Source of the DNA: Petrosia ficiformis
Lineage: Eukaryota; Porifera; Demospongiae; Haplosclerida; Petrosiidae
Length of the DNA stretch: 64,000 bases
Reading direction: 5' to 3'
NCBI GenBank assembly: GCA_947044365.1
Contig: OX345636.1
Coordinates: 7,646,001 to 7,710,000, forward strand
The position numbers and the translations under genes were made by a program. The stretch's first letter is position 1. Each line of letters opens with the position of its first letter. The notes under the pieces were generated by a model. The model was not told the DNA's origin. It was given only the letters and a program-made list of their open reading frames with translations, and made no database searches. Shown piece by piece: positions 22,551-33,633 of this stretch.

Positions 22551-23135
22551 TAAGAATAACTTTACATGGTATTATTATCAAAATTTATATAATTATTAAT
22601 AATTATTCATTTCAGTATATTCATATGTAGTAATATGTTGTATAAGTTATATCAAGTAGTTTGAGACAGACATAGGGTGAAGCACTTTAGAAAGTGCTCA
22701 AGCATAATCTGAATTATACAGTAAAGTGCTTGAAGCTGTGAACTGCTCATGTGGTTGAACAGGTGGGAGTGCTTTGAGCACAAGGTGAAGCACCCTGAAA
22801 TTGCTTCAAGCATAATTTTAAGCACATTTCTAATTAAACAGTGCCCAAAAAGAAATTTCTAATTAAACAACGAAACAAAAAATTTTTTTTAGTGAATTAA
22901 ATTTTATAAACATTGTATTTTGAAAAGTCCTATTTTTAATTTGGCATCATTCAGTCCAAAATACCTTCCAGCTATGCTAAAAAGTCATCATAATTACACA
23001 TTTTATAAAAATTAGAAAACTATTTTGAAATGTTAATGCAAATGGCAAATCGATGGATAAAGTATAGGAAATCCAGTAAATAAAGGTAAGTTAGTAGCTA
23101 ATGTTTCAATGCTGTAAGTTTAAATCGTGGTTTGT
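22551..23135. repeat. Segmental duplication block A2
   Basis: Equivalent to 31537-31990 and 33700-33835. Landmarks are ATTCATTTCAGTATATTCAT, GAAGCACTTTAGAAAGTGCT and GATGGATAAAGTATAGGAAA. From 22667 it contains the left part of the hAT-like MITE that is complete at 31653-32203; its right end is deleted here. Confidence 0.85.
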
Positions 23136-23183
23136 CAGGGAATCCTGTAAACAACCCCCGGGGGTTGTTTACAGGATTCCCTG
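23136..23183. repeat. Perfect 48-nt palindrome at the Penelope 5' junction
   Basis: Left arm CAGGGAATCCTGTAAACAAC then CCCC; right arm is its exact complement, with no loop. The right arm is coding sequence of the Penelope-like element (it encodes NNPRGLFTG/VVYRIPC-type residues according to frame), so the left arm looks like a 24-nt inverted copy of the insert's own start. Confidence 0.9.
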
Positions 23184-23520
23184 TGCAGATTGTGAGAGAG
23201 CATATGTGAGACAGACAGGAAGAACATTACGACAAAGAATTAAGGAACATCTTAAGGCAGTTTCAACCTTCAATACAGACACCAGCGCCTTAGTTGAACA
23301 TGTCCTGACTGAGGACCATCACATACGTAGATTGGGAAGCCATCTCCATCTTAGATCAACATCCCTTCACACAATCCCGATGCTTGGTCGAGGCTTGGGA
23401 CATCAACCATCTTCCGAATACTCTGAACAGAGAGAGAGGACCACTACCTGATGCTTACCAAAGTTTATCGAGACCATGCCTACATGACGGACCCACTAGC
23501 ACTGCTATAACGCAAGCAAC
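23160..23520 (+). pseudogene. Penelope GIY-YIG endonuclease, frameshifted
   Basis: GVVYRIPCADCERAYV, QTGRTLRQRIKEH and a later ALVEHVLTEDHHI are the usual Penelope-type GIY-YIG block (the Y-V-x-Q-T-G-R motif with Arg and the downstream Glu region). Around 23330 the frame changes; the next frame continues with DWEAISIL and LVEAWDINHLPNTLNR, typical of the element's C-terminus, to a stop at about 23520. The reverse transcriptase is missing. Confidence 0.8.
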
Positions 23521-23828
23521 ATCAGTGCACCTCTGAAGTACATGTGTACACGAACCATGTCTTCTATGGAGTAGACTGTACACAAGCCTGACAATTGCTA
23601 GCCAGCATTTGGGCCCCATTTTTGTATGGTTTCTGTAAAATGTATGATTTTTAGTGTACTATAAATAGTTGAATAGTCTATATACATTTTTGTACTACTG
23701 ATGAAGATGACTGAATAGCCATCAAAACGTTTGGTATTGTAATAAAACTTTTGATTGGTGAAATAATGAACAATGCAGAATATTGATGTAGCCAATCATT
23801 CAGGACTATACTATATTTTGATATTATT

Positions 23829-24430
23829 GGATGAGAGAAGCCGTGTGCACCTTCAAATACTGCTAATTCTTTGCTTACCCTCCAATTGTGTGTAGAAATA
23901 GTCTTTTTAGTATAAGCTGCTTCTTCCTTTTTACCGTGTTAACAAATGAGGCCTGCAACACGCAAAATAACAAGTAGCCTGGTTTCTAGGCATGCATCAG
24001 AAATTGTACTATAATAACCCACACCCATCACGCATTTCCAATCGTGAGGATTATTTCTCTCTCACTCTATAACTAGTTTTTTCTCAAATAATTGGATATC
24101 AAAATCTATCTTCAGCTTATGTCAATCCACATTTACCATTTTCTCTTAGCATGTTAACTAATGATTACCAATACACCTCTACCAACATATCTGATAGCTG
24201 TATGGCTCTGTGATAAACAGTCTTATAGGTTATGATAATTTGATCTAATGCCCTTTAAACACTCGCATTTCATAATATTTGATATCCAGGGAAATGGATA
24301 TCACATTTAGTGGGCTTCCTATATGTACAATGTATATAGAAAATGACAGAAATGTGAGACGATGAGAGAATTACTAGTCATTAGGGGCAGTATGTTAGTC
24401 AGGGCATGATCACTGAACCATAGTGTGTAT
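23829..24430. repeat. Segmental duplication block A3
   Basis: Matches 34148-34330 and 34814-35205. Landmarks are GCACCTTCAAATACTG, AACTAGTTTTTTC, CCAGGGAAATGGATA and GTCAGGGCATGATCACTGAA. No gene is recognised in either copy. Confidence 0.85.
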
Positions 24431-26245
24431 GTACATGTACATAGTGTAATACCATATATACTCCAATTATTACATGCTTGGCTTACATGTTGGTTTTAAA
24501 ACATAGTCACATTACAATCCATTGGCAAAACTTTAATACGATGACAACTTGATGTTGGTATTATGAATATTAATCCTCTCAATAGGAGAGATGCATATCT
24601 GAGCTGAATAGTTTGAATTTACATAATACAAATTGTAATAGATGTAATTTTATAAAGCTAGTCTATTATCAGAATAATAACTAAGTATCACTATATAATA
24701 TTATTATCAGTATTTATAATATAGCTAAGTATTATAATAGTATTTATAATAATACTGATATCAGCTTGTGTCTCTCTGGATTGAGATAATGAAGTCTATG
24801 CGAAATGTGTAAGTGTATCTTATTATATTAGTCACATTTTATCACATCTGTTTTACATTATAGTTATGGAATTTGTGTGTGGCCTATTGTTGAAATATAA
24901 CATGGTGGTGATATGACCGAGTCCACAAGATGATATGAAACATATTGGGTAAAACAGACTACATATGTACATTCCATAAGTGCTTATAACCTGCATGCCA
25001 TTACTACATGTGTGATAACTCTATTATCATAGTTAAGAACTGAATGTTATAATATATATATACATGTACTATACAAACACACTATACAAAATACACAAAA
25101 CTTTTATTCAGTTTTCATGAAAATTAGTGTTAGCCTAAGGTCTTAGTCTTAAATTGTGATTATTAAAGTGTGTACATACAATGTATTTTTAGTCAGTGAC
25201 ATGACCTGACTCTTGCATAGATGAAGGGTTAGGGAAAGTACATATTGTATGTATGTACTAATAAAGTGTACTTATATCACTGGGTATGTCTGAAGCATAT
25301 ATAATTAGTGTGTGGTTCAGTAGTCTGTTAGTACACTAGTAAACACATTTCTACAATCTACAAAACTGTAATAGTATCTCATATATTAGGTATATCTTCA
25401 CACAATCATTATATCAATAATATATATTATCAGCAAATGTCATATACATGTATGTCATATACATGTATGTCACTTCCTATGATCAAACGTTTTGCAACAA
25501 GACAACTAATGTACAATGTACATGTACATGTATATGTACTTCCCTTGTACATAAAGATGACCTGACTACATTGTGACTATATAGTAGAGCATAACCTCAC
25601 AATTCCATAGTCATACCATATACAACATTGTATTTAATATCATTGTTATATCATTAGTGTTATACAAGTACTACACTTAAATATTTTGTAGTTCATTCAA
25701 CATAACTTCATACAAGATATATTCCTTTAGGGGATGATGTAATATCCTCTTACTTGTACTTTAATTTTGTGAAAGCCTACTTATGTTAGATAGGTATCTT
25801 CAGGGTTTGCTTACTCCATTTTTACCTATTCTGGTTTTGCCTACTAGCTAAATAAGTTATTACATTAAGAGCCATTGTCATAGCTCAGTGCCTCCAACTA
25901 GAAATTACTCTTAGTGTTTATAATCTTAAGTATTGTTATGAAACTTTACGTACATGTATTTTCAAAAATAAAAACATGATGAATAACATATATATATACA
26001 CTCAGTTATTCAGTACTACTGGTCCAGAACTCCTGGTTGGTTTAGTTGAAATTTTAGTTTTTTTTCTCTAGCAGGTACACTGACATTAGTATCACTAACT
26101 GTAACACTACTAGCTGTAGACTCACTACTATAGGCTTTACTAGATCTGAGCTGCTACTGAAAGACACTCCATGTTTTTAGTCAAAGCACATGCACTTTCT
26201 GTACTGTATGTGAAATAATAAATCATACAGTGATCTGTACAGGAA
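24431..26245. other. Intergenic, AT-rich
   Basis: A block at 24440-24640 recurs near 30960-31090 and, in part, 20150-20210 (CTCTCAATAGGAGAGATG), so it belongs to the duplicated material. Inverted words around 24690-24765 (TATTATCAGTATTTATAAT facing ATTTATAATAATACTGATA) form a stem. No gene is seen. Confidence 0.5.
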
Positions 26246-26561
26246 TACACATCATTTAAATAACCTCTATAGCTTTTTTTCAACTATTTAAAAGAAGCTG
26301 GTATTTATCATTCATATTTCTAATCCTCATTTATTATGTATTTGTATTGACCTCTTCATGATGAGATCATGTAGATATAATCAAAGGTTGATATTAATAT
26401 AAATGATGTTACAGACATGCTAAGTGAGCATTGGTTCTGCTGGTTAGTCTACTGTTCATCAGCTTATAATCCAGTTAGATATTTGAGAAGATAGAAACAG
26501 CTGGTTTTGAAGCTAGTTTTGGAATTAGTACAATGCTATGGTCTTCTGCCATCAAGGAATC

Positions 26562-26632
26562 TGGTGGCTCAGATAGTAAAAGTGCCTGACTAGATACCAG
26601 AGGTCGACGGTTCAATCCCCATTCATAGTCCA
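26562..26632 (+). repeat. tRNA-derived SINE-like segment, second copy
   Basis: TGGTGGCTCAGATAGTAAAA is a better D-arm than the first copy, and GACGGTTCAATCCCC retains a B box (GGTTCAATCC). The anticodon arm is not clearly foldable, so not a functional tRNA. Confidence 0.5.
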
Positions 26633-26904
26633 TGCAGACTTATATTATTTTTTTCTAATACACATGTACTTGTACCTTATGAAATTAGCCTTATGTCTGA
26701 AGTAGACTAGTGTTTAATAGTACATGTACATGTATATAGTAATACTTGTGCATGTACACACTGGATATACATGTACATGTATAGGTATTGATATTGTACA
26801 GGTAGTGTTTAATATTATATATAGCAATACATGTACACACTGGATATATAACCTATTAGATGTATATGTACATATTATTGTAATACATGTAATATAATAT
26901 AAGT

Positions 26905-27400
26905 ATAATAAACATGTATGTACTGTACTAGATATATAATCAGTATACTAGTATACTAGTGATATTTCATAGTATGATAAACATGTATGTACTGTACTAG
27001 ATATATAATCAGTATACTAGTATACTAGTGATATTTCATAGTATGATAAACATGTATGTACTGTACTAGATATATAATCAGTATACTAGTATACTAGTGA
27101 TATTTCATAGTATGATAAACATGTATGTACTGTACTAGATATATAATCAGTATACTAGTATACTAGTGATATTTCATAGTATGATAAACATGTATGTACT
27201 GTACTAGATATATAATCAGTATACTAGTACACTAGTGATATTTCATAGTATGATAAACATTTATGTACTGTACTAGATATATAATCAGTATACTAGTATA
27301 CTAGTGATATTTCATAGTATAATAAACATGTATGTACTGTACTAGATATATAATCAGTATACTAGTATACTAGTGATATTTCATAATATGATAAACATAG
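26905..27400. repeat. 69-bp minisatellite, about seven copies
   Basis: The unit is GATAAACATGTATGTACTGT followed by ACTAGATATATAATCAGTAT, ACTAGTATACTAGTGATATT and TCATAGTAT. Copies are almost identical, with single-base differences (such as TATACTAGT to TACACTAGT), so the array is young. The inner AGTATACTAGTATACT is palindromic. Confidence 0.95.
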
Positions 27401-27439
27401 TTATGATTGTACAGATAAGATATACAATATCATAAAAAG

Positions 27440-27935
27440 ATGATGTTTATACATGTATGGTAAACCAGTACATGTAAGTGTATATACTGTACATGTAAAG
27501 GTGTTTAGTATTGATGTTGTACTGGTATTGTATACATGTAAGTGTTGATACAAGTCACATGTACATGTATGATAAACCAGTACATGTAAGTGTATATACT
27601 GTACATGTAAAGGTGTTTAGTATTGATGTTGTACTGGTAGTGTATACATGTAAGTGTTGATACAAGTCACATGTACATGTATGATAAACAAGTACATGTA
27701 AGTGTATATACTGTACATGTACATGTACATGTATAGGTGTTTAGTATTGATGTTGTACTGGTAGTGTATACATATAAGTGTTGATACAAGTCACATGTAC
27801 ATGTATGATAAACCAGTACATGTAAATGTATATACTGTACATGTACATGTATAGGTGTTTAGTATTGATGTTGTACAGGTAGTGTATACATGTAAATGTT
27901 GATACAAGTCACATGTACATGTACATTGTATATAA
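27440..27935. repeat. Tandem repeat of about 120 bp, four copies
   Basis: Each unit holds GATAAACCAGTACATGTAAG, AGGTGTTTAGTATTGATGTT and GTTGATACAAGTCACATG. Length differences come from the number of ACATGT dimers. Confidence 0.9.
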
Positions 27936-28199
27936 GTGTCACTTTGTTTGTATATTACTTGCTACATGTGACTGATTAGGTGTAAGTGATCCAACAGTAG
28001 CTGCATGTGTCAGTATACATGACTTACAGCTGGCAGTGAATAAAATTTCAGCAGTTGTATTCAATTTGTGGTTTATACATGTACATGTATGGTTGGTTTA
28101 ATTTTACTGGACCATGTAGTTTTGGGTCAATATATAATTATATTTTAAATAATGTTTACAAAGTGTTTTCTGAGCTTGCATGATATTGTAAACTTTATT

Positions 28200-28400
28200 T
28201 TGATTCCAATAGCATCTCAGAAGACAAGAAAGTTCTTCGCAATGACTCCTTCATCAGCAATTCTCTTCAAAACTTCCTCCAAGCTCTCTAGGTACTGAGT
28301 AAGGGTAGATCCAGACACCAAAATATCATCAATGTAACAATGTGTCCTATTTTGATTATAATCTGAGCTGGCTTGAAATGGGATTCCTGATCAATGAACT
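28200..28400 (-). pseudogene. Gypsy-type reverse transcriptase fragment
   Basis: The minus strand encodes GIPFQASSDYNQNRTH, then CYIDDILVSGSTLTQYLE and EEVLKRIADEGVIAKN. YIDDILVSG is the catalytic Y-x-D-D box of LTR-retrotransposon reverse transcriptase and the helix after it fits. A stop follows at FLVF. Only about 60 residues remain. Confidence 0.75.
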
Positions 28401-28424
28401 GTGAGAAACACTAGCATAGTAAGT

Positions 28425-28580
28425 GCAGATTTTTAACTAATAATGTAGAGTACTTAGGCTATGTAATAGATGAGAAGGGATTGCATTCCTAAGACAAAAA
28501 GCTTGAAGCTATTCGTAATGCCCCAGTACCCTAGAATGTGCAACAGATGAGATTCCTGCTAGGGCTTGTCTACTACAATC
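28425..28580 (+). pseudogene. Gypsy-type reverse transcriptase fragment, opposite strand
   Basis: The plus strand encodes VEYLGYVIDEKGLHS, a stop, DKKLEAIRNAPVP, a stop, and NVQQMRFLLGLVYYN. This is the segment that follows the YIDD box by 30-40 residues in Gypsy-like polymerases. It lies head to head with the fragment at 28200-28400, so the original element was rearranged by inversion. Confidence 0.75.
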
Positions 28581-29047
28581 AGGGCTGCATTTAGGGGGGG
28601 GGGGGGGGCATTCGCCCTCCCTAGGGGAGCTCCTGCCCCCCCTAGACTTTCATGAGTGTGACGTAAAAGTAAATACCACATGCATAGTCAGCACACAGTT
28701 CAGCATTTCCATAATTTTCACCATTCAACACTTAGACCAGCTATACAGATACACGAAAGAGATCAAATTCATTAATGATTACTGATTTTGATCTCTTTCA
28801 TGTTATATCTGTATAGTCTAAGTGTTAAATGGTGCAATGCTGAACTGTGTGCTGACATTGCTGTAGTTTTCGTCATACAGAAATTTCAACTGTTACAGAA
28901 AAATACACAAGTGTTTCCCAAAATGTCACACAAAGTCCCTTAGTTTGCCAATATGTGCTTACGGCACATGGTAACATCGTTGCCCCCCCCTACGTTCTCA
29001 AAAGTCTCATATTGCCCCCCTAGCTTCATTTTCTGTATGCAGCACTG
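28580..29047. mobile_element. MITE with CAGGGCTGC ends, 468 bp
   Basis: The left end CAGGGCTGCATTTAGGGGGG faces the right end, read inward CAGTGCTGCATACAG...CTAGGGGGGC. A 5-bp duplication ACAAT flanks it (28575-28579 and 29048-29052), which suggests a hAT5-type or other 5-bp-duplicating element. Homopolymers of G near each end and an 85-bp-arm palindrome (28687-28857) lie inside. Confidence 0.65.
28687..28857. repeat. Long foldback inside the CAGGGCTGC MITE
   Basis: GTCAGCACACAGTTCAGCAT on the left pairs with ATGCTGAACTGTGTGCTGAC on the right, and AAAGAGATCAAA with TTTGATCTCTTT nearer the loop. Confidence 0.88.
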
Positions 29048-29099
29048 ACAATGGTAAATGTTTTCCCTAATCTGGCTTCAGTCCTATATCCCTTATTAA

Positions 29100-29697
29100 C
29101 TCTTACAGCACTGAGCTTGTTTTACAAATTACTTCCCATTTCCAACACTGGCGACTCTATTGCATATATTTTGGCCACCGTTCACTTTCTCTATCCCAAA
29201 CTTGGCTCCTTTTCCGACATGGAGCACTACTTCTACCAACTTGCTTACCGGTACTCGAAAGTCCCCAAGCGCTTTGTAGGATTAAATCAAATGCAGTGCT
29301 CTCCCTCTTTTGACTGGAACTGGGGCAAGCAAAATGACCCCACTGCATGTTGGCTTCAGCTACACCTACGATTTCAGGTTTTACAGCAAGGGAAATGCCT
29401 CAGGTACCCACCAGAGCACGTGGGTGGGGTCACTGAAACCACAATTTGCCTGGGCGGCGAGGGGGCTGTGCCCCATTCGAACCCCCTCAAAACAGGGGGA
29501 CACCCCCCTTTAAAATTCCCCCCATACTCGTTATTTAGACCAAAGGGCGGCTGAAAAAGCAGCAATTTTTTAAGCCATTTTCATGGTCTTGTGCCACACA
29601 TCGATTATAAGGATTTGGAGGGCTTCGTAATGCTAGGAACACACTCCAAACCATGTAGGGGTGAAACGTCACATATGTGACATCAGTGTTCTAAGGG
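29100..29697. mobile_element. piggyBac-like MITE flanked by TTAA, 598 bp
   Basis: The ends are CTCTTACAGCACTGAG and, read inward from the right, CCCTTAGAACACTGATG, each directly bordered by TTAA (29096-29099 and 29698-29701). TTAA duplications and CCY-type ends are piggyBac hallmarks. The interior matches 36391-36847 (inverted) and 62281-62660. Open frames inside, such as 29051-29554, have no recognisable domain. Confidence 0.78.
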
Positions 29698-29703
29698 TTA
29701 AGA

Positions 29704-30135
29704 CTAGATAGTAAGTAGAAGTAGACATCTGCTTGTGACCAAGCTATAAACACAGTCAAAACAAAATTGGTATCTAATCGATTACTCATATATTATGACA
29801 GTGACCTTCCATTACTATTAGCTACTGATGTTTCAGCTGATGTGCAGTGATTTCTCATGTATTTCCCAATGGTCTCTGTAAATATTAATTAATATAATTA
29901 TATTGTAAATAATTATGATTATATATAGGCCCAAATAGTGGTCTGGTGAAAACAATACCACCAGGAATAGTTGATATCTCTGCACTATGTTTGTGAACTC
30001 ATCAAATGTAATTTTTATCAAATGTTTACTATTTAGATGTTTTGTATAGTAAGCTCTATTTGGTTGTATTCAAGTAGATAAGCCTCATATACATGTACAT
30101 GCTTCATGTAATAATTAGAGTATATATGGTATTAT
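29704..30135. repeat. Segmental duplication block B1, continued
   Basis: AAGTAGAAGTAGACATCTGC onwards matches 19609-19980, resuming after the 1.5-kb Gypsy/MITE insertion. Confidence 0.82.
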
Positions 30136-30273
30136 ATTACATCAGGAGCGCATGATGGAAAAAGTAAGAGAGAAGGAGCGTGAAACTCCCACGCTTGAAT
30201 ACTGTTAATTAGGTATTTCTGTTGCATTCCCACGCTAGCAGATATACTATTTTTAGACACCATGTGATACAGC

Positions 30274-30449
30274 ATGGCTTCAAGAAGAATAGATTCGTCG
30301 TTATTAAACATCGAAAAAACTTGCTACAAGATCTAGAAAGAGCTTCCCACAAGAATGTAGCAACAGAAGCAATCGATGCTTATATGGAGTTCAATTACAA
30401 TTCAGTCAATCGCGAAAGGATTTTGTTGAAAATATTACTAGCAATTTGA
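30274..30449 (+). pseudogene. Small protein of the CAGGAGC element, left gene
   Basis: The ATG at 30274 reads MASRRIDSSLLNIEKT and stops after 20 codons. A longer frame shifted by one continues past that stop to 30449 with NLLQDLERASHKN, EAIDAYMEFNYN and VNRERILLKI. A one-base indel near the start would explain both. The product would be about 58 residues, helical and basic, with no recognised domain. Confidence 0.35.
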
Positions 30450-30483
30450 CCTGCAAACAATTATTGGAAAAGTGTTGATGCTT

Positions 30484-30768
30484 CTAGTGAAGGTACGTCT
30501 TTATCACATTAAACTCAATCTCCGCAGTAATAGAAGTAGCTTCTAACAATCTATACTTCTCAGAACATTTAATAAAAGATTGAAGCTCATCCAACAAAGC
30601 TTTGGACTCGCCTCTGGTTAAAATAATTTTTTTACGTGTTTCTCTCACTGGAGTAACTTGTTTAGTCGTCTCTTGTTCTAAAAGGTTTTGAGCAGCTAGT
30701 CTAGGAGATTCTCTAGGAGTAACAACAGGTGGTATTGACACTCCTTTGGTCTTCTTTATCGACGCCAT
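30484..30768 (-). CDS. Small protein of the CAGGAGC element, right gene
   Basis: Ninety-four codons, from an ATG next to the right terminal repeat (MASIKKTKGVSIPP) to a stop. The first 50 residues are basic and low-complexity (PRESPRLAAQNL, VRETRKKIIL); the last 45 look helical (ESKALLDELQSFIKC, TSITAEIEFNVIK). It is complete, with no stop or frameshift, and lies tail to tail with the left gene. No family is recognised; a DNA-binding accessory protein is a guess. Confidence 0.45.
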   Translation of the reverse strand: MASIKKTKGVSIPPVVTPRESPRLAAQNLLEQETTKQVTPVRETRKKIILTRGESKALLDELQSFIKCSEKYRLLEATSITAEIEFNVIKTYLH

Positions 30769-30909
30769 AACAGTTTCATGTGGTGTCTAAAATTAGTATA
30801 TCCGCTAGTGTGGGAATGCAACAAAAATATCTAATTAACGGCATTCAATGCGTGGGAGTTTCACGCTCCTTCTCTCTTACTTTTTACCATCATGCGCTCC
30901 TGATTACAT

Positions 30910-31535
30910 GTACAATACTATAATAGAACCCTACCCCTGTCTAGAATACATACTAGATAGTGTAATACCATATATACTCTAATTATTTCATGCAGGCTTA
31001 CATGAAGCTTTTAAACATAATCATTGTGTTTGTTTCAAAACACAATCACATTATAATTCATGAACAAAATTTTAATATCATAACATTATTATGTACATTA
31101 ATCCAGTGTTTTAACATAGTGGTGCTGGCATAGAAATCAAAGGATATTTGTGATTTAATTACATTCCTTTGATCATGTCAAAGGGAAATGGCATTACATA
31201 GAGTGGTGCAGCACCTCTCTTCAACTCTTTTGCTAGAACCTTGCATTAATCTTCTCAATAGGAGAGATGTATATCTGAACTAACAATTTGAGTTTACATA
31301 ATACAGAGTGAAACGTCATTTCTAAATGAGGCTTTTAATTTGTGCTCTGAAGTGCCACATTAAGATTGATGGTTATGTATCACATGACATGTCACATGAT
31401 TGTCTATAATTTTCATTATGCTAGTAATAATTATAATTATAATTCATAAAGCGGTGATATTGTACATGTAAGTTAATGATATGCATGTACATGTATATGT
31501 AGTAGACATGACACATGTATAATATCTTCAAACAG
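30910..31535. repeat. Segmental duplication block B1, last part
   Basis: 31104-31430 matches 20008-20320 (GGTGCTGGCA, CTTTGATCATGTCAAAGGGAA, CTTCTCAATAGGAGAGATG). At about 31440 the copies diverge, where block A carries the DIRS fragment. Confidence 0.8.
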
Positions 31536-31652
31536 ATAAGAATAACTCTACATGGTATTATTATCAAAATTTATATAATTATTAATAATTATTCATTTCA
31601 GTATATTCATATGTAGTAATATGTTGTATAAGTTATATCAAGTAGTTTGAGA

Positions 31653-32203
31653 CAGACATAGGGCGAAGCACTTTAGAAAGTGCTTGAGCATAATCTGAAG
31701 TATACAGTAAAGTGCTTGAAGCTGTAAACTGCTCATATAGTTGAACAGGCGGAAGTGCTTTGAGCACAAACTGAAGCACCCTGAAAGTGGTTCAAGCATA
31801 ATTTTAAGCACATTTCTAATTAAACAGTGCCAAAAAAGCAATTTTTAGTTAATTAGATTATTGTTACATTTTATAAACATTGTTTTTTGAAAAGTACTGT
31901 CTTTAATTTGTCATCATTCAGTCCAAAACACCTTCCAGCTATGCTATAAAGTCATGATAATTACACATTTTAAAACTATCAGCCTGGTACATGTATATAT
32001 TTAAAAGTAATTTATAAACTGTTTTGAATCATTTCTACTTAACAAGCACTTAATTGTACTTCATAAGCACTTTTAATAAAACGTGCTTAAGCATAAGCAC
32101 AAGCACTTTACCAGAAAGATGATCAAGAGCACTTTCAAGCACTCCAAAAAATGTGGTTATAGCAGTTTTAAGTACAAGCACATTTGTGCTCACTCCATAT
32201 TTG
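31653..32203. mobile_element. hAT-like MITE rich in AAGCACTTT, 551 bp
   Basis: The ends CAGACATAGGGCGAAGCAC and, inward from the right, CAAATATGGAGTGAGCAC are flanked by the 8-bp duplication GTTTGAGA (31645-31652 and 32204-32211). Many copies of AAGCAC and GTGCTT occur near both ends as subterminal repeats. A 3'-deleted copy lies at 22667-23005, so insertion came before the segmental duplication. Confidence 0.78.
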
Positions 32204-32322
32204 GTTTGAGATACATGTAGTCTTGTCTCCACTACCCACACTATTAACAAACAAAAGATATCTGGTGACTTTAATTGAATTTCTTGTCATTTGAAACTAA
32301 CAAGTGTATATAGAGAAAAAAA

Positions 32323-32763
32323 CATCCCTATGATTGCTTTACAAATTTAAGTGAAGATAAAAGTATACTTTGTGATGTCCAGCATTCAGTAATCATGCCT
32401 GACTTTATCATGCCTGAAACACAACAGCATACTATAGTTATTATTCTGATTATCTACTCTGTTTACCTTTTAAAGAATCTTGTAGAACTTAAAGAATATA
32501 TTTCAGGTAGGATAGCTAGCTATTTGTTCCAGTTTCTATGTAAGCTACACAGTTTTCTTTCTGCTGGGATCTGTAGAGCTTGATCGCGCATTCTTTTACC
32601 TGCCACGCCCATGAATTGACCGAGCGCTCGAGCCCCCGGGAAGATGTAACTTCCTTAACTACATATACAACGCATACTCGCGTAGGTGACACAAGAATAT
32701 ATATTATATATAATATTATATATATATATAGTTCGAACCCGTGGAAAAGCAATCATAGGGATG
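32323..32763 (+). mobile_element. MITE of the CCCTATGATTGC family, complete copy
   Basis: CATCCCTATGATTGCTTT begins the element and its inverse AAAGCAATCATAGGGATG ends it. The interior holds GGTGTCCAGCATTCAGTAAT, a Pol III B-box-like GTTCGAACCC near the right end, and a TA-rich microsatellite (32695-32731). No target duplication is visible. Other copies: 16178-16545 (reversed), 54228-58691 (split), and right end only at 52170-52250. Confidence 0.75.
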
Positions 32764-33633
32764 GCCCTACGGGCCATAAAAAGTATCACAGAAAAGATGA
32801 TGGATCACTACAGATAAGAACTGTATTGTAGCACTTTATTATTTTATCTACAAAACTATGCTTTTTATAGACTTGATAAACAAAGTAATTTTCTTTAACA
32901 TTGTTGTGACATCACAAATTTGATTGGTTAGCCAGTAATCTGCTCAATAACAAGAAACTATACTGAAGTCACCAGTTGACCTTTTACTAATTAAGAGCAT
33001 GAGCTTTTGGGGATGAGACTATGTTTGAGTAAGGATCTGATGAACTGTGTAATGTTTTTTGTCTGCTATATAAACTGTAATCTTCATTTCAGTACAATAA
33101 TAATTGATAAATCACAAATACTTTGGGCTGACCTAGTATTAGCTTTCATGCTATTTTGTACTAGTCCCTTGCTTTGCATAAATGATTTGTTAATTGTAAT
33201 GGAGAAGCTCCACCTAAACTACATGTAGTCACACCACTTGAGATATATCTAGTGATCTTCTATCAATTTATTGGTTATGTTGACTCAGTATACAGGGAAT
33301 CATGCACATCATTCAAATTTAAATTCAAGTACATGTATATGTATGTTGTAATGTCATCAAAATATCATATGACTAGATGTGTACATGTACTGTACATATG
33401 TTGAGGTTCATCACTAATGGCTATATACATGCACTATTTTTTATTGGGACTCAGGCTTGTCTCAATGAGAGATATATGTACATGTATGTGTAATAGTATA
33501 ATTACCATATAAGGAAATGATAATTATGAACAAGGAAAGGTGTGTCTTAATTCTTAATAACTATAAATCTCATCAAACATTGTTTTGTTTATAATTACAT
33601 ACACATAATGTATATAACATGTATGCATAGATA

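Larger units (their letters stand above)
20320..22555 (-). mobile_element. DIRS-like retrotransposon fragment
   Basis: The block is distinctly GC-richer than its surroundings and holds, on the minus strand, an RNase H region followed by a tyrosine recombinase. This is the order found in DIRS1-like retrotransposons, which integrate with a recombinase instead of a DDE integrase. The reverse transcriptase that should precede RNase H is absent, so the element is 5'-truncated. The duplicated copy near 31430-31540 lacks all of this, so it gives an approximate empty site; exact ends are not resolved. Confidence 0.75.
23136..23800 (+). mobile_element. Penelope-like retroelement, 5'-truncated 3' end
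   Basis: Starts at the palindrome, encodes the GIY-YIG endonuclease, and ends with the CTGATGAAGATGACTGAATAG region and an A-rich tail near 23800. The sister copy of the segmental duplication lacks it: at 33835 the sequence continues with TCATGACCCAATC. Confidence 0.72.
26250..28195. repeat. Segmental duplication block B1 with expanded tandem arrays
   Basis: Counterpart of 18590-19600. It carries the second SINE-like segment (26562-26632) and two arrays that are larger than, or absent from, block A1. Confidence 0.85.
30143..30902. mobile_element. CAGGAGC-family transposon, 760 bp, 7-bp duplication
   Basis: Terminal inverted repeats of about 130-150 bp start CAGGAGCGCATGATGG and are about 85-90% alike by eye. 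The 7-bp duplication ATTACAT abuts both ends (30136-30142 and 30903-30909). The repeats run through TTAGACACCA to a start codon at each end (MAS on both strands), so the two small genes converge from the termini. The same CAGGAGC end and 7-bp rule recur at 38766-39414. Superfamily not known to me. Confidence 0.82.

Noticed and set aside
22011..22599. Several 80-170-codon frames on both strands
   Set aside because: Shadows of the DIRS RNase H frame, open because the segment is GC-rich.
29157..29565. Minus-strand frames of about 63 codons
   Set aside because: They overlap the piggyBac-like MITE in antisense and have no motif.
32850..33230. Frame at 33007-33228 as a membrane protein
   Set aside because: Hydrophobic residues follow from AT-rich codons; no signal peptide, splice context or homology is apparent.
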